Assembly: GCA_947177375.1 (NCBI GenBank)
Contig: CAMWUF010000082.1
Coordinates: forward strand, 1 to 5,760
Direction: 5' to 3'
Source: an uncultured Ruminococcus sp.
Lineage (GTDB): Bacteria > Bacillota > Clostridia > Oscillospirales > Ruminococcaceae
DNA length: 5,760 nt
Shown here: positions 5,265 through 5,760 of the stretch, piece after piece
Numbering within the stretch: position 1 is the first letter of the stretch
Layout: every line of letters starts with the position of its first letter
Translations under genes and position numbers: made by a program
Notes under the pieces: model-generated
Databases searched by the model: none
Told to the model about the DNA's origin: nothing
The model's input: the letters and a program-made list of their open reading frames with translations, nothing else

Positions 5265-5760
5265 ATGCCAGAACAAAAAATTCAAATTGGAACAATTCAA
5301 TGGTTCCCAGGGCATATGACAAAAACAAAGCGAATGATTTCAGCAAATTTATCGCTTGTAGATGGTGTTGTTGCAATTTTAGATGCAAGGATTCCGTTCA
5401 GCAGTTGTAATCCAGAATTAGCAGAGTTAATGCATAGTAAGCCTTACATGGTAGTTTTAAATAAAGCAGATATTGCAGATGCAAATGCGACTGCAAAATG
5501 GGTGTCCTGGTATCAGAAGCAAGGCATTCCAGCATTGGCAATGGATTGTATCAGTGGCAAAGGCATGAAAAATTTTATTCCAGTTGTGAGGGAAAAATTA
5601 TTAAAAGATTTACTGGAAAAAAGAAAAAAATCTGGTATGACTGGCAGACCAGTCAGATTAATGATTGTTGGCATTCCCAATGTTGGAAAATCTTCGTTTA
5701 TTAATAAAATTTCTAAATCGAAAAGAGCCAAAGTGGAAGCCGCCCAGGCGTAACCAGAAC
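5265..5760 (+). CDS. rbgA: Ribosome biogenesis GTPase RbgA/YlqF, partial, with an apparent frameshift near its 3' visible end
   Basis: RbgA is a circularly permuted GTPase needed late in 50S subunit assembly. From ATG 5265 the visible product has the family opening IQWFPGHMTKTKRMI (11-25), DARIPFSS (40-47), the G4 motif NKAD (66-69), a G5-like region near CISGKG (95-100), and then the G1 P-loop GIPNVGKSS (136-144). The G4-before-G1 order is the permuted cpGTPase signature. The frame then reads KSKRAKVEAAQA and hits TAA at 5751-5753. The family normally continues with an RPGVT segment. Reading from 5741 in the next frame gives RPGVTR, so one base appears to be missing around 5739-5740 (GC where GAC would encode Asp). 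The gene then leaves the window. This may be a sequencing error or a true inactivating mutation; RbgA is essential in Bacillus subtilis, which favours an error. Coordinates span the frameshift to the window edge. Confidence 0.88.

Noticed and set aside
5733..5753. Programmed ribosomal frameshifting in rbgA
   Set aside because: There is no slippery heptamer at the shift point, and no such recoding is known to me in this family; a missing base is simpler.
1..5760. CRISPR arrays, insertion sequences, tRNA or rRNA genes, phage or defence genes
   Set aside because: No regularly spaced repeats, transposase or integrase motifs, cloverleaf or rRNA sequence was found; all coding regions are explained by housekeeping or conserved families.

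Overview
The window is strongly AT-rich DNA with Shine-Dalgarno (SD) sites of the AGGAGG/GAGGTGA type, sigma-A-like promoters and TGA used as a stop. Every real gene is on the + strand. Gene content and order (a site-2 protease, a B12-binding-type radical SAM protein followed by its DUF2344 partner, then rplS, two lepB genes and rbgA) suggest a Firmicute of class Clostridia, probably near the Ruminococcaceae/Oscillospiraceae. This placement is inferred from gene families and neighbourhood, not from a database match.

Layout. Positions 1-163 hold the 3' end of a membrane-protein gene that overlaps a compact M50 (SpoIVFB-like) intramembrane metalloprotease gene (154-714). A well-formed promoter (701-729), lying across the end of the protease gene, drives the radical SAM gene (771-2606). 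That gene is joined by a TTGA stop/start overlap to a DUF2344 gene (2603-3256). An AT-rich inverted repeat covers the stop codon of the DUF2344 gene. A second clear promoter (3263-3291) opens a structured leader of about 148 nt before rplS (ribosomal protein L19, 3446-3790). Two tandem hairpins, the second a classical intrinsic terminator, end that transcript. A second cluster follows: two adjacent but diverged type I signal peptidase genes (3925-4605 and 4628-5242), then the ribosome-assembly GTPase gene rbgA/ylqF (from 5265). rbgA runs to the window edge and shows an apparent one-base deletion near 5739.

How the genes relate. rplS and rbgA both serve the large ribosomal subunit: L19 is a 50S protein and RbgA is a late 50S assembly GTPase. 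The two LepB enzymes remove signal peptides from exported proteins. The radical SAM/DUF2344 pair is a conserved but, to my knowledge, functionally unassigned couple. The M50 protease resembles the pro-sigma-K protease, but no substrate or regulator is visible.

Most of the window is ordinary housekeeping sequence. I see no mobile element, CRISPR array, tRNA or rRNA, and no convincing new multi-gene system. The points most worth checking are the rbgA frameshift, the rplS leader RNA and the uncharacterised radical SAM/DUF2344 pair. No gene-free stretch exceeds 300 bases; the longest (3257-3445) is covered by the promoter and leader entries.
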